The position numbers and the translations under genes were made by a program. DNA of 64,000 bases from Chromatiaceae bacterium (lineage in GTDB: Bacteria > Pseudomonadota > Gammaproteobacteria > Chromatiales > Chromatiaceae): positions 248,001-312,000 of the forward strand of contig JACKMK010000003.1 in assembly GCA_024235395.1 (NCBI GenBank), read 5' to 3'. The notes below the pieces were generated by a model that was given only the letters and a program-made list of their open reading frames with translations, was not told the DNA's origin and searched no databases. Shown piece after piece: positions 16,441-24,237 of this stretch (its first letter is position 1; each line of letters starts with the position of its first letter).

Positions 16441-17439
16441 TCAGCGATATCCGGCGCGGTCCATCAGCCGAATCGCATCCGCCTGCAGCCGTCCGGCCTC
16501 ATTCACGTGCAGCGCGTCGGCCTTGAAGCTACCCCATGACGCGACCAGGGGGTCCACTGCGACCTTGGAATTGACCGGGTACTCCATGTTCAACCCGGCG
16601 AAATCCGCCTGCGCCTCTTCGGATGACAGCCACTCCAGTAGACGCCGCGCCTCGTCGGGGTGTTTTGCGTGCCGGGTCACACCGGCACCAGAGACATTGA
16701 TGTGCACGCCACTGCTGTCCTGGTTGGGCCAGAATATCGCCAGCTTGATGTCCGGATTCTCCTTCTGCAGTCGGCCGAAGTAATAGGTGTTGACCACGGT
16801 GACATCGCACTGTCCGGCAGCGACCGCCTGCATCGCCTTGGTGTCGTTGGCAAACGGTGCGGTCGCGAGATTGGTGACCCAGCCACGCACGATCTGCTCG
16901 GCATTCTGCTCACCGAGGCGCGCGATCAGCGTGGCGACCAATGACTGGTTGTAGACCTTCTTCGATGTGCGCAGACACAGCCTCCCTTTCCACTTGGGGT
17001 CGGCCAGGTCCTCATAGCTGCTCAACATCCCCGGCTGGACCCGCTCGGTGCTGTAGACGATGGTGCGTGCACGCTCTGACAGGCCGAACCAGCGCCCCTT
17101 GGGATCGCGCAGATTGGACGGCACGTTCGCGTCGAGCACCGGCGAATCGATCTCGGCCAAGACGCCGGTCTCAGCCGCATGCCACAGGTTGCCGGCGTCG
17201 ACGGTGATCAGCATGTCGGCCGGTGTGCGCGCACCCTCGGCCTTGAGACGCTGCAGCAGCGGTCCCTCCTTGTCGGTGATGAAGCGAATCGGTACACCGG
17301 TCTCCGCGGTGTAACGATCGAACAACGGCTTGATCAGGTGCTCATTGCGAGCCGAGTACACGACGACCTCGTCGGCCGCGGAAACGGGCAAGGCGACCGA
17401 CAACGAGATCAACAGCAGTGGGAGCATACGACGCAGCAT
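16441..17439 (-). CDS. ferric iron ABC transporter substrate-binding protein (FbpA/FutA-like)
   Basis: A 332-residue periplasmic protein with a signal peptide of about 21 residues ending VSA before ADEVVVYSARNEHL. The VYSARNE start of the mature protein, the ITVDAGNLWHAAETGVL segment and the double tyrosine in NTYYFGRL (a typical iron ligand pair) mark it as an FbpA/FutA1-like ferric binding protein. The gene leads a two-gene operon with the permease; a Fur-box-like sequence covers the region just upstream of its ATG, consistent with iron repression. Confidence 0.92.
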   Translation of the reverse strand: MLRRMLPLLLISLSVALPVSAADEVVVYSARNEHLIKPLFDRYTAETGVPIRFITDKEGPLLQRLKAEGARTPADMLITVDAGNLWHAAETGVLAEIDSPVLDANVPSNLRDPKGRWFGLSERARTIVYSTERVQPGMLSSYEDLADPKWKGRLCLRTSKKVYNQSLVATLIARLGEQNAEQIVRGWVTNLATAPFANDTKAMQAVAAGQCDVTVVNTYYFGRLQKENPDIKLAIFWPNQDSSGVHINVSGAGVTRHAKHPDEARRLLEWLSSEEAQADFAGLNMEYPVNSKVAVDPLVASWGSFKADALHVNEAGRLQADAIRLMDRAGYR

Positions 17440-17458
17440 GACGAACCTCGATACATTC

Positions 17459-17477
17459 TGTAATGAGAATGATTCGT
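17459..17477 (-). promoter_or_regulatory. putative Fur box of the iron transport operon
   Basis: The 19 bases TGTAATGAGAATGATTCGT match the classical Fur consensus at about 12 positions, including the runs TAATGA and AAT-ATT. The site ends 19 bases before the ATG of the ferric binding protein gene, where repression would block transcription or initiation. Confidence 0.6.
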
Positions 17478-17578
17478 GATTTTATTCATGTTGTGACGCC
17501 TGTCAACCGGCATCGCTATCGACCCCGCGTCAGCGGGGCGGGAATCGGTGACGGGACGGACAGGTCGCGCGACGGCAG

Positions 17579-18793
17579 TCAGCCGGCCGGCCGGCACAAT
17601 GACGGCAGCTCGAGTCCGTATCCCAACGCCACCCGTTCGAAGGTCCGGCGCAGTATCGGCACGCGCCCGGCGACACCGAGCCCCAGATTGCGGGCCAGCG
17701 CGAGCATCCCGGCATCGCTTCCGAACAGGTGCTTGAACCCATCCATAACCAGCTGCGTGGCGGTGTTGTGCCCCTTGCGGCCGCGCTCGTAGGCGCGCAG
17801 ATCGCGCAGGGTACCCGGCCTGCGGCCGCGCGCACGGCCGACCTGCAACGCATCGACCAGGGAACCGGCGTCGAGAAAGCCGAGATTCACACCCTGACCG
17901 GCCAACGGGTGGATCACGTGCGCGGCATCGCCGACCAACGCGACGCCGGGCATCACGTACTGCTCGGCATGCTGCAGACGCAGAGGGAATGCCGCACGGC
18001 CACCGACGAGCTCGAGTCGGCCGAGACGCGCTTCACTGGCCTCGGTCAACTGTACAGCGAACGCCGTCTCGTCGACGGTGCACAATCGCGCCGCCTCATC
18101 GGGCATCGTCGACCAGACGATCGAGAACAGGTCGCGCTCGATCGGCAACAATGCTAGCGGCCCATCGCGCATGAACCGCTGCCACGCCGTCGCCTGGTTG
18201 CCGAACTCGGCACGCACGGTCGCAACCACCGCGTGTTGGTCGTAGGGCTCACTCCTTGACGCAATGCCGACCAGTTCGCGGATCTGAGAATGTGCGCCGT
18301 CTGCACCGACCAGCAGTCCGGCCTGCAGGCGCGTGCGGTCTTGCAGCTCGATCTCGCTGGCTTCGCTTCCAACATGAACGCTGCGCACGCGACCCGGCGC
18401 AATGATCTCCACCCCGGCATCGACCAATGCGAGCCACAGGGCACGCACGATCACCCGATTCTCGACGATGTGCCCGAGGTCGGGCTCACCCAGGTCGGCG
18501 GCATCGAAATGAATCTCGCCGAACCCCGCCCGGTCCCAGACCTGCATCGCATCGTAGGCGGTGCATCGATCGTCACGGATCGACGTCCAGACGCCGAGGT
18601 TGTCGAGCAATCGCTGGGAAGCGCGGGTGACCGCCGAGACACGGAGGTCGTAGGTCTGTGAATCCCAGCTGAGGTCGGGACGCCGCGCCTCGATCAGGCA
18701 GACGCCGAAATCGCGTTGCGCCAGCGCCAGCGCGAGTGCAGCGCCGACCATGCCGCCGCCGACCACGACGACCTCGTGCGCGTGTTCAGTCAA
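17579..18793 (-). CDS. UbiH/UbiF/VisC/COQ6-family FAD hydroxylase (UbiI-like)
   Basis: A flavin monooxygenase of ubiquinone synthesis, about 404 residues. Near the N-terminus HEVVVVGGGMVGAALALALA is the Rossmann motif for FAD; LLVGADGAHSQIRELVGI is the second FAD motif, and VALVGDAAHVIHPLAGQGVNLGF is the third, ribityl-binding, motif. It is a paralogue of the UbiH encoded just upstream and most likely hydroxylates another ring position (UbiI-type C5). A TTG at 18793 is preferred as start because it gives a normal length and a short overlap with ubiH; the ATG at 18847 would overlap ubiH by 62 bases. Which ring position it acts on is inference. Confidence 0.88.
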   Translation of the reverse strand: MTEHAHEVVVVGGGMVGAALALALAQRDFGVCLIEARRPDLSWDSQTYDLRVSAVTRASQRLLDNLGVWTSIRDDRCTAYDAMQVWDRAGFGEIHFDAADLGEPDLGHIVENRVIVRALWLALVDAGVEIIAPGRVRSVHVGSEASEIELQDRTRLQAGLLVGADGAHSQIRELVGIASRSEPYDQHAVVATVRAEFGNQATAWQRFMRDGPLALLPIERDLFSIVWSTMPDEAARLCTVDETAFAVQLTEASEARLGRLELVGGRAAFPLRLQHAEQYVMPGVALVGDAAHVIHPLAGQGVNLGFLDAGSLVDALQVGRARGRRPGTLRDLRAYERGRKGHNTATQLVMDGFKHLFGSDAGMLALARNLGLGVAGRVPILRRTFERVALGYGLELPSLCRPAG

Positions 18794-20015
18794 GCCGTAC
18801 CCCCCGGGCGAGCCGCGGCTGGCGCCCCAGAATCCCCATAGCTCCACGTGCCAGTGGGTGCTTCAGGCCAGGCAGCAACTCCATCGCCAGCAATCCCAGA
18901 TTGCGGCCCCAGCGGACCGCCGACAGCGGATTGCTGAACAAGCGTGCGAGCCCGTCGGTGGCCAGCGCGACATGGCGTTGCTCTGCATCCCGCCAACTCG
19001 CGTAGCGCTTCAGCACCGCCGGACTCCCGACGTCGCCCCCCGCCCGCTTCGCCGCATCGACCACCTCGGCCAATGCGGCGACATCACGGATCCCGAGATT
19101 GAAGCCCTGTCCGGCGATGGGATGCAGAGTGTGTGCCGCATTGCCGATCACCGCTACCCGTCCACGTACCGATCGCCGCGCCCGCAACAGCTGCAGAGGA
19201 TACGCCGCGCGTCGCCCGACACGCCGAAAGCGTCCGAGGCGCTGCCCGAACCGCATCTGTAGGGCATCGAGAAACTGGCCATCATCGAGTGCCAATACCG
19301 CCTCGACATCCTCGTTGCGCACTGTCCACACCACTGCGCAGCGCTGCTCGGTCATCGGCAGCATAGCGAGCGGCCCGGTTTCGGTGAACCGTTCATAGGC
19401 CACATCGCCGTGTGCGCGGCCCGGCGTGACGTTGCTGACCACAGCCGACTGGCCATATTGCCAGCGCACGACCGGCAGCGCGAGCTGTTCCCGAATCATT
19501 GAATTGCCGCCATCGGCCGCGACCAACAGACCACACTCCAGTGTCCTGACCACGCCGCCGGTCTCTATCTCGACACTGACCTGCTCGCTGTGGTCCTCGA
19601 AACGGACGACTCGCGCCGGCGCGAATACCTCGAGCGCATCATCGAGGGCCAGGCGCTGCAGCAACACGCCGCCGAGTTCCCGCGCGGTCGCCACGTACCC
19701 GAGCGCCGGCACCCCCTCGTCGTCGGCATGCAGACGCGTGATGCCGAAGTGCCCGCGATCCGAGACATGGATGTGCCGGATCGCCTGAACCCGGTCATGC
19801 AGCGCCGGCCACACGTCGATCGCTTCGAAAATACGTCGCGTGCCGTAGGCAAGCGCAATCGCCCGATCGTCATAACAGGGCGGCGTGTCGCCGCCGAGCG
19901 CATGCGCCTCGATCAGCGCGACGCGCAGCCCGCGCCCGGCGAGCGCGATCGCCAGGCTGGCGCCTACCATGCCGCCACCCACGACGATCAGATCGTAACG
20001 CCGCGCGCCGCTCAT
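18786..20015 (-). CDS. ubiH: 2-octaprenyl-6-methoxyphenol hydroxylase UbiH
   Basis: FAD-dependent hydroxylase of ubiquinone synthesis (ring C1), 409 residues. FAD motifs are YDLIVVGGGMVGASLAIALA at the N-terminus, LLVAADGGNSMIREQLALP in the middle and VAVIGNAAHTLHPIAGQGFNLG near residue 285-305. YDDRAIALAYGTRRIFEAI is typical of UbiH rather than UbiI/F. Its start overlaps the pepP stop by four bases, and it is followed by the second hydroxylase, reproducing the ygfB-pepP-ubiH-ubiI operon known from gammaproteobacteria. Confidence 0.93.
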   Translation of the reverse strand: MSGARRYDLIVVGGGMVGASLAIALAGRGLRVALIEAHALGGDTPPCYDDRAIALAYGTRRIFEAIDVWPALHDRVQAIRHIHVSDRGHFGITRLHADDEGVPALGYVATARELGGVLLQRLALDDALEVFAPARVVRFEDHSEQVSVEIETGGVVRTLECGLLVAADGGNSMIREQLALPVVRWQYGQSAVVSNVTPGRAHGDVAYERFTETGPLAMLPMTEQRCAVVWTVRNEDVEAVLALDDGQFLDALQMRFGQRLGRFRRVGRRAAYPLQLLRARRSVRGRVAVIGNAAHTLHPIAGQGFNLGIRDVAALAEVVDAAKRAGGDVGSPAVLKRYASWRDAEQRHVALATDGLARLFSNPLSAVRWGRNLGLLAMELLPGLKHPLARGAMGILGRQPRLARGVRLD

Positions 20016-21319
20016 TGGGCCATCATGGACTCTAACTGTTCGACCGATTTCGGCACATCACGGGTCAGGACGTCAGGGTCACCGGAGGTCACCAGGACAT
20101 CGTCCTCGATGCGGATGCCGATTCCCTGCCATTTCTTTGCCACCCCCTTGCTGCCGTGGGGGATATACAGACCCGGCTCGATGGTCAGCACCATCCCGGG
20201 TTCAAGCTCGCGCCAGTGCCCGTCGACCTTGTAGTCACCCACATCGTGCACGTCCATGCCCAGCCAATGACCGGTCCGATGCATGTAGAAGCGCGTATAC
20301 GCCTGCGCCTTCAGCGCCTTCGCCAGGGTGCCGCGCAGCAGGCCGAGCTTCAACAGACCCTTGGTGAGTACCCGTACCGCAGCCTGATGCGGATCGTTCC
20401 AATGATTGCCCGCACGTACCTTGTCGATCGCCGCGAGCTGCGCCTCGAGCACCAGCTCGTAGAGGCTGCGCTGCGCATCGCTGAAACGGCCGCTGACCGG
20501 AAAGGTCCGGGTGATGTCGGACGCGTAGCAATCCACCTCGCAACCGGCATCGATCAGCACCAGATCACCGGACTGCAAGGTGTCGCGGTTTTCGACGTAG
20601 TGCAGCACGCAGGCGTTGTTGCCGCCGCCGACGATCGACGGGTATGCCAGATGCGCCGCACCCGCCATCCGACAGTGGTGACTGAACAGCGCGGCCAGCT
20701 GATATTCGTACATGCCGGGCTGGCAGCGGCGCATCAGTTCACAGTGCGCCCCCGCCGATAGGCGGGCCGCACGGCGCATCGTCGCCACTTCGGAGCGACT
20801 CTTGTAGAGGCGCATATCGTGCAGAAAATGATCGAGCGCGAGGAACTCGATCGGACCATGGACCCCGGCACGCGCCCGCGCGCGCACCTGTCCGACCCAA
20901 TCCGATACGCGTTTGTCGAGCCCTGGGTCGGATCCCATCTCAAAGAACACACGCTCGCGTTCTTCGAGCAGGCCCGGCAGGATGTCGTCCAGATCGGTGA
21001 TCGGAAAGGCATCGTCGGCACCGTATTCGGCCACCGCCCCCTCCAGCCCGGCACGGTACCCGTCCCACAGTTCCTTGGTCGGATCCTTCTCGCGGCAAAA
21101 CAGGATGAACTCGCCCTGCGGACGTCCGGGCACCAAGACGAGGACTGCTTCGGGTTCCGGAAAGCCGGTGAGATAGTAGAAATCGCTGTCCGGTCGGAAT
21201 TCGTAGTGGACGTCCCGGTTGCGGATCACTTCGCGGGCGGTCGGCAGGATGGCCACGCTGTCGTTACCCATCATCCGCATCAGCTGCCGCCGCCGACGTT
21301 TGAATTCACTTGGGTTCAT
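20012..21319 (-). CDS. pepP: Xaa-Pro aminopeptidase PepP
   Basis: A 435-residue M24B metallopeptidase that removes N-terminal residues preceding proline. The N-terminal AMP_N domain (FKRRRQLMRMMGNDSVAILP) is followed by the pita-bread catalytic domain with the metal ligands in LIDAGCEVDCYASDITRTFP, HRTGHWLGMDVHD, LTIEPGLYIP and GIRIEDDVLV. The ATG lies 14 bases inside the ygfB gene, and ubiH overlaps its stop, so it is an internal operon gene. Confidence 0.95.
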   Translation of the reverse strand: MNPSEFKRRRRQLMRMMGNDSVAILPTAREVIRNRDVHYEFRPDSDFYYLTGFPEPEAVLVLVPGRPQGEFILFCREKDPTKELWDGYRAGLEGAVAEYGADDAFPITDLDDILPGLLEERERVFFEMGSDPGLDKRVSDWVGQVRARARAGVHGPIEFLALDHFLHDMRLYKSRSEVATMRRAARLSAGAHCELMRRCQPGMYEYQLAALFSHHCRMAGAAHLAYPSIVGGGNNACVLHYVENRDTLQSGDLVLIDAGCEVDCYASDITRTFPVSGRFSDAQRSLYELVLEAQLAAIDKVRAGNHWNDPHQAAVRVLTKGLLKLGLLRGTLAKALKAQAYTRFYMHRTGHWLGMDVHDVGDYKVDGHWRELEPGMVLTIEPGLYIPHGSKGVAKKWQGIGIRIEDDVLVTSGDPDVLTRDVPKSVEQLESMMAQ

Positions 21320-21878
21320 CGCCGCCCCGCTCGAGTTGCGTATCGTCCCGAATCAGCAAAACCGCCTCGCGCAGATACTCTTCGACCTCGATCAGTGATG
21401 CCTGGTCCTGTTCGCTGTTGTCGACATTCTCGGTATCAACCCGGGTGAATTCCGTGATGTCGTGCAGCAGTTCCTGGGTCTGCGCTGACAAACCGTGCCG
21501 CAGCCGCTCACCACCCAGCCCGAAGCCGTACAGAAAGCCCTGGCACCAGTCGCGCAGGGCACCCAACCGCACGCTGTTGACCTCGATGTCTCGTGGCAAC
21601 AGCAGCGTGAGTTCGAAAGGCGTGTCCGATGTGTCCTGAAAAGCCGCGTCGAACACCCGGTCCAGGGCCCTGCGGCATTCTTCGGCAAGCACGTCGGCGG
21701 GATCCAGGTCAGAATACAGTTCCTCACGCCACACGCGTCGCGGTTCGCTCACCTGCCCACACTGCAGCCCGAGTGCGAATCCCTGCACTTCGGCGGGCCC
21801 CTGCGCAACGCCGCACCGGCGCAGCGCCGCCTGAAGGTCGAAGTACTCGGGAAGCCGTTCGTCGTCGATAGCCGACAT
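21306..21878 (-). CDS. UPF0149 family protein YgfB
   Basis: A 190-residue acidic helical protein of the UPF0149/YecA-YgfB family. Landmarks are GVAQGPAEVQGFALGLQCG and the LRDWCQGFLYGFGLGG block. In Pseudomonas a YgfB homologue affects AmpD expression and beta-lactam tolerance, but the molecular function here is unknown. The ATG at 21878 is the family start; the open frame upstream is not coding, since it runs across the divergent promoter and antisense to zapA. It overlaps pepP by 14 bases. Confidence 0.88.
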   Translation of the reverse strand: MSAIDDERLPEYFDLQAALRRCGVAQGPAEVQGFALGLQCGQVSEPRRVWREELYSDLDPADVLAEECRRALDRVFDAAFQDTSDTPFELTLLLPRDIEVNSVRLGALRDWCQGFLYGFGLGGERLRHGLSAQTQELLHDITEFTRVDTENVDNSEQDQASLIEVEEYLREAVLLIRDDTQLERGGDEPK

Positions 21879-21932
21879 TCGCCAGATCGCAGTTGATGTC
21901 CGAAAACAGGCGCATCCTATCATGCGCCACCA

Positions 21933-21962
21933 TTGACCCGACTGAGCGCGCGAAACTATATT
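21933..21962 (+). promoter_or_regulatory. promoter of the TIGR02449-zapA-6S RNA-fau unit
   Basis: TTGACC (21933-21938) and TATATT (21957-21962) are spaced by 18 bases. Transcription would begin near 21968-21970, only a few bases before the ATG at 21973, implying a nearly leaderless message. An inverted repeat GGCGCAT/ATGCGCC lies just upstream (21909-21928) between the divergent genes. Confidence 0.55.
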
Positions 21963-21972
21963 CAGTGCAGCT

Positions 21973-22206
21973 ATGGCGACCAACGAAAAACAAGGTGTCC
22001 TCGAGCAGGATCTGCGTGCGCTCGAAGTGCGGGTCGAAGAGTTGATCCGCGCCTGCACGCACCTCAAGGACGAAAACAAGACGCTGCGTGCCCGTGAACA
22101 GGAACTGCTGGCCGAACGCGACCAGCTTGTGACCCGCAACGACCAGGCCAAACATCGCGTCGAGGACATGATCGAGCGCCTCAAGCGCCTGGAGGACGAG
22201 GCGTGA
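21973..22206 (+). CDS. TIGR02449 family coiled-coil protein (ZapB-like)
   Basis: A 77-residue protein that is almost entirely a coiled coil, with heptads of Leu and charged residues from about residue 10 to the end. Its position immediately upstream of zapA, overlapping it by four bases (GTGA), is the regular position of TIGR02449 proteins. A link with ZapA and the division ring is inferred from synteny and the ZapB-like form, not shown. No ribosome binding site precedes the ATG, in agreement with the very short leader predicted from the promoter. Confidence 0.82.
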   Translation: MATNEKQGVLEQDLRALEVRVEELIRACTHLKDENKTLRAREQELLAERDQLVTRNDQAKHRVEDMIERLKRLEDEA

Positions 22207-22517
22207 GCAATCCCAACCAGCCCGTGGCGGTGAGCATCCTCGGCAAGGAATACCGAATCGCGTGTGAACCCGGGACCGAAGACGAACTGATATCCGCAGC
22301 ACGTTTTCTCGACACACGCATGCGCGAAGTCCGCGGCACGGGGAAGGTCATAGGTACGGACCGAATTGCGGTGATGGTCGCGCTGAACCTCGCACACGAA
22401 CTCCTCCAGGAAAAATCCGAGCAGGATTCGGCCGCCAGCTCGTCCAACAAGCGCATCCGCGCCCTGCGCGAACGAATCGAGATCGCGCTCAACGACAGCA
22501 CACAGCTGGAACTCTGA
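22203..22517 (+). CDS. zapA: cell division protein ZapA
   Basis: ZapA bundles FtsZ filaments at midcell. The 104-residue product has the N-terminal VAVSILGKEYRIACEPGTE domain and the RIAVMVALNLAHELL helix leading into a C-terminal coiled coil, as in the family. It starts with GTG, coupled to the stop of the preceding gene. 6S RNA and the 5-formyl-THF cyclo-ligase gene follow, reproducing the zapA-ssrS-ygfA order of E. coli. Confidence 0.93.
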   Translation: MSNPNQPVAVSILGKEYRIACEPGTEDELISAARFLDTRMREVRGTGKVIGTDRIAVMVALNLAHELLQEKSEQDSAASSSNKRIRALRERIEIALNDSTQLEL

Positions 22518-22542
22518 CCGATTCGGGTTTAGTCTTTAGCCA

Positions 22543-22732
22543 GGCATCCCCTGTGGTGTTCGGCAGCCGGCCCGATGTTCCCTTGAGCCTATGCTTACGC
22601 ACCCCGGGGCCGGGTTACGGCAGCCAGTGTGCATGTCCGCCTCGCAGCGGAAAGCCTGAGGCACCGCTTCGGTCCCACTTGAACCTCACGGTTCAAGGAT
22701 TACGGCAGGCACCGGCACTTGCGGGGGATGCC
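22543..22732 (+). ncRNA. ssrS: 6S RNA
   Basis: About 190 bases that fold into the 6S rod. The ends pair (GGCATCCC at 22543 with GGGGATGCC at 22724-22732). The 5' half contains TTCGGCAGCCGGCC and CGATGTTCCCTTGAGCC; the 3' half contains CTTGAACCTCACGGTTCAAG followed by GATTACGGCAGGC, which correspond to the conserved 6S blocks around the central open bubble that mimics promoter DNA and traps sigma70-RNA polymerase. Position between zapA and fau is the standard locus. Confidence 0.93.
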
Positions 22733-22882
22733 GCTCCTACCGTCCTCCGCGCGACCGCCCTCTTTGCGATTCCGCTGTGATGCTTTCAGCAGGGACCGGC
22801 ACCGTCTGCCGACTCGATACAATGAAAGCACCCCCGACCAATGACCGCCGCCCCATACAGAGGGTCGAAATCGAGCGAAATC

Positions 22883-23494
22883 ATGGCCGACCAACACGCC
22901 CTGCGCCGGCGCCTGCGACAGCTGCGCCAAGCCATTTCCGAACAGACGCGCAGCGAAGCCACCTCGCGCGCACTGGATCGAATCGCCAGACACCCGGCGT
23001 TTCGGCGCGCCAAGCGCGTTGCGGCCTATGTCGGAAGCAAAGGCGAACTCGACCCGATGCCACTGCTACGCACCGCAGCACGTAAGGGGAAGCGCTGTTT
23101 CCTGCCGGTCCTGCACCCTTTCCTGTCGGGACGGCTGTGGTTCTGTCAGTGGCAACCCGGCGATCGACTGGTCCGTAACCGGTTCGACATACCCGAGCCC
23201 GGGCTGCGCCGCTGCCGACATCACAGCGCGCGGCAACTCGACCTGGTGATCGTTCCCTTGCTCGGCTTCGACGATCAATGCCACCGACTCGGCATGGGTG
23301 GCGGGTACTACGACCGCAGTTTTGCCTTCGTACGCCGCTTGCGTCACGTTCGGCGTCCCTATCTGCTGGGCTTGGCACTCGAACTTCAACGGGTCGATCG
23401 CATTCAGATCAACGCGTGGGATGTTCCGCTCGATGCGGTCGTCACTGAACGTTCGATTTACTCGGTCAACAAGGAAAGCCGAACGCTTTCTTGA
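22883..23494 (+). CDS. 5-formyltetrahydrofolate cyclo-ligase
   Basis: Converts 5-formyl-THF to 5,10-methenyl-THF with ATP, recycling a side product of one-carbon metabolism that inhibits other folate enzymes. The 203-residue protein has the basic N-terminal helix ALRRRLRQLRQAI, AAYVGSKGELDP, DLVIVPLLGFDDQCHRLGMG and the ATP-binding signature GMGGGYYDR. The ATG at 22883 is chosen over an in-frame ATG at 22841 because MADQHALRR matches the family. Also called ygfA or fau; it follows 6S RNA and is probably cotranscribed with it. It fits the glycine cleavage operon functionally. Confidence 0.93.
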   Translation: MADQHALRRRLRQLRQAISEQTRSEATSRALDRIARHPAFRRAKRVAAYVGSKGELDPMPLLRTAARKGKRCFLPVLHPFLSGRLWFCQWQPGDRLVRNRFDIPEPGLRRCRHHSARQLDLVIVPLLGFDDQCHRLGMGGGYYDRSFAFVRRLRHVRRPYLLGLALELQRVDRIQINAWDVPLDAVVTERSIYSVNKESRTLS

Positions 23495-23738
23495 AGCACC
23501 GAACGCAACTTCCATTCAATCAAACAGAACCAAGCAGTCGCTTGTAGAGACCCGGTTGGAAAACGTCGTCACATGCGTTTCACACGCTATACATCGTGCG
23601 AAACGCAATGCGCGATAAAGCGCAGAGCAAATATTTTTCTAAAGCCTTGAATGCAAACGTCGATACAGCCGTTGACAAACTAGTATTTTTGTTTTCCTTG
23701 TTTATACTCAAGCCATGGTCTATGGCACCTGTTCAACC

Positions 23739-23746
23739 GGAGGGGG
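23739..23746 (+). promoter_or_regulatory. ribosome binding site of the histone-like gene
   Basis: GGAGGGGG precedes the ATG at 23750 by three bases. The 255-base gap upstream is AT-rich, with TTGACA at 23672 and TATACT at 23703, but these are 25 bases apart and so do not form a normal promoter pair. Confidence 0.5.
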
Positions 23747-23749
23747 TAT

Positions 23750-24121
23750 ATGGCAGTCAAGAAGAAGGCATCCGCCAAGAAGAAGTCCGTAGTTAAGAAG
23801 AAGACTACGGCAACCAGGAAGAAGGTCGCTGCGAAGAAGAAAGCAGCACCGAAGAAGAAGGCAGCTGCGAAGAAGAAGGCAGCTCCGAAGAAGAAGGCAG
23901 CTGCGAAGAAGAAGGCAGCTCCGAAGAAAAAGGCAGCTGCGAAGAAGAAGGCAGCTCCGAAGAAGAAGGCAGCCGCGAAGAAGAAAGCGGCGGCCAAGAA
24001 AAAGGCAGCGCCAAGGAAGAAAGCCGCTGCCAAGAAAAAGGCTGCACCCAGGAAGAAAGCCGCAGCAAAAAAGAAGGTAGCGGCGAGGCCCCGTAAGGTT
24101 ACGCCGCGTAGGAAAGGTTGA
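23750..24121 (+). CDS. histone H1-like Lys/Ala/Pro repeat protein (AlgP/HctB-like)
   Basis: A 123-residue, extremely basic protein composed almost only of Lys, Ala, Pro, Arg and Thr. After a 27-residue N-terminal part, the 12-residue unit AKKKAAPKKKAA is repeated about four times perfectly and then with drift (AAPRKKAAAKKK) to the end, finishing RPRKVTPRRKG. This composition is typical of bacterial H1-like nucleoid proteins such as AlgP and HctB-like proteins, which bind DNA non-specifically and condense it or modulate expression. It is monocistronic with its own ribosome site and a strong terminator. Low-complexity composition means homology cannot be judged from sequence alone. Confidence 0.85.
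   Translation: MAVKKKASAKKKSVVKKKTTATRKKVAAKKKAAPKKKAAAKKKAAPKKKAAAKKKAAPKKKAAAKKKAAPKKKAAAKKKAAAKKKAAPRKKAAAKKKAAPRKKAAAKKKVAARPRKVTPRRKG
23831..23974 (+). repeat. four 36-bp tandem repeats inside the histone-like gene
   Basis: Four head-to-tail 36-base units start at 23831, 23867, 23903 and 23939, each encoding AKKKAAPKKKAA, and they are nearly identical at the DNA level. Degenerate units continue to about 24075. Such an array can gain or lose units by slippage without breaking the frame. Confidence 0.88.
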
Positions 24122-24139
24122 TTGATCGTCAACTGAACG

Positions 24140-24170
24140 AAAAGGCCCGACAATTCCGTCGGGCCTTTTC
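24140..24170. terminator. bidirectional terminator between the histone-like gene and ilvA
   Basis: GAAAAGGCCCGAC and GTCGGGCCTTTTC form a long perfect stem around a five-base loop, with T runs for both directions within the stem base. It lies between the two convergent genes. Confidence 0.85.
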
Positions 24171-24237
24171 GTATTAGTGTGCTCCGCAGTCCCGCATCAC
24201 ACCGGCAATTACCTGCGGTCGACGACGCTATGGTGCG

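Noticed and set aside
23831..23974. CRISPR-like array suggested by regular 36-bp periodicity
   Set aside because: Units abut without spacers and are in frame in a lysine-rich gene; these are coding tandem repeats.
23680..24153. A long minus-strand frame of Phe/Ala repeats antisense to the histone-like gene
   Set aside because: Its repeats are forced by the 36-bp array on the other strand; the lysine-rich frame has the ribosome site and terminator.
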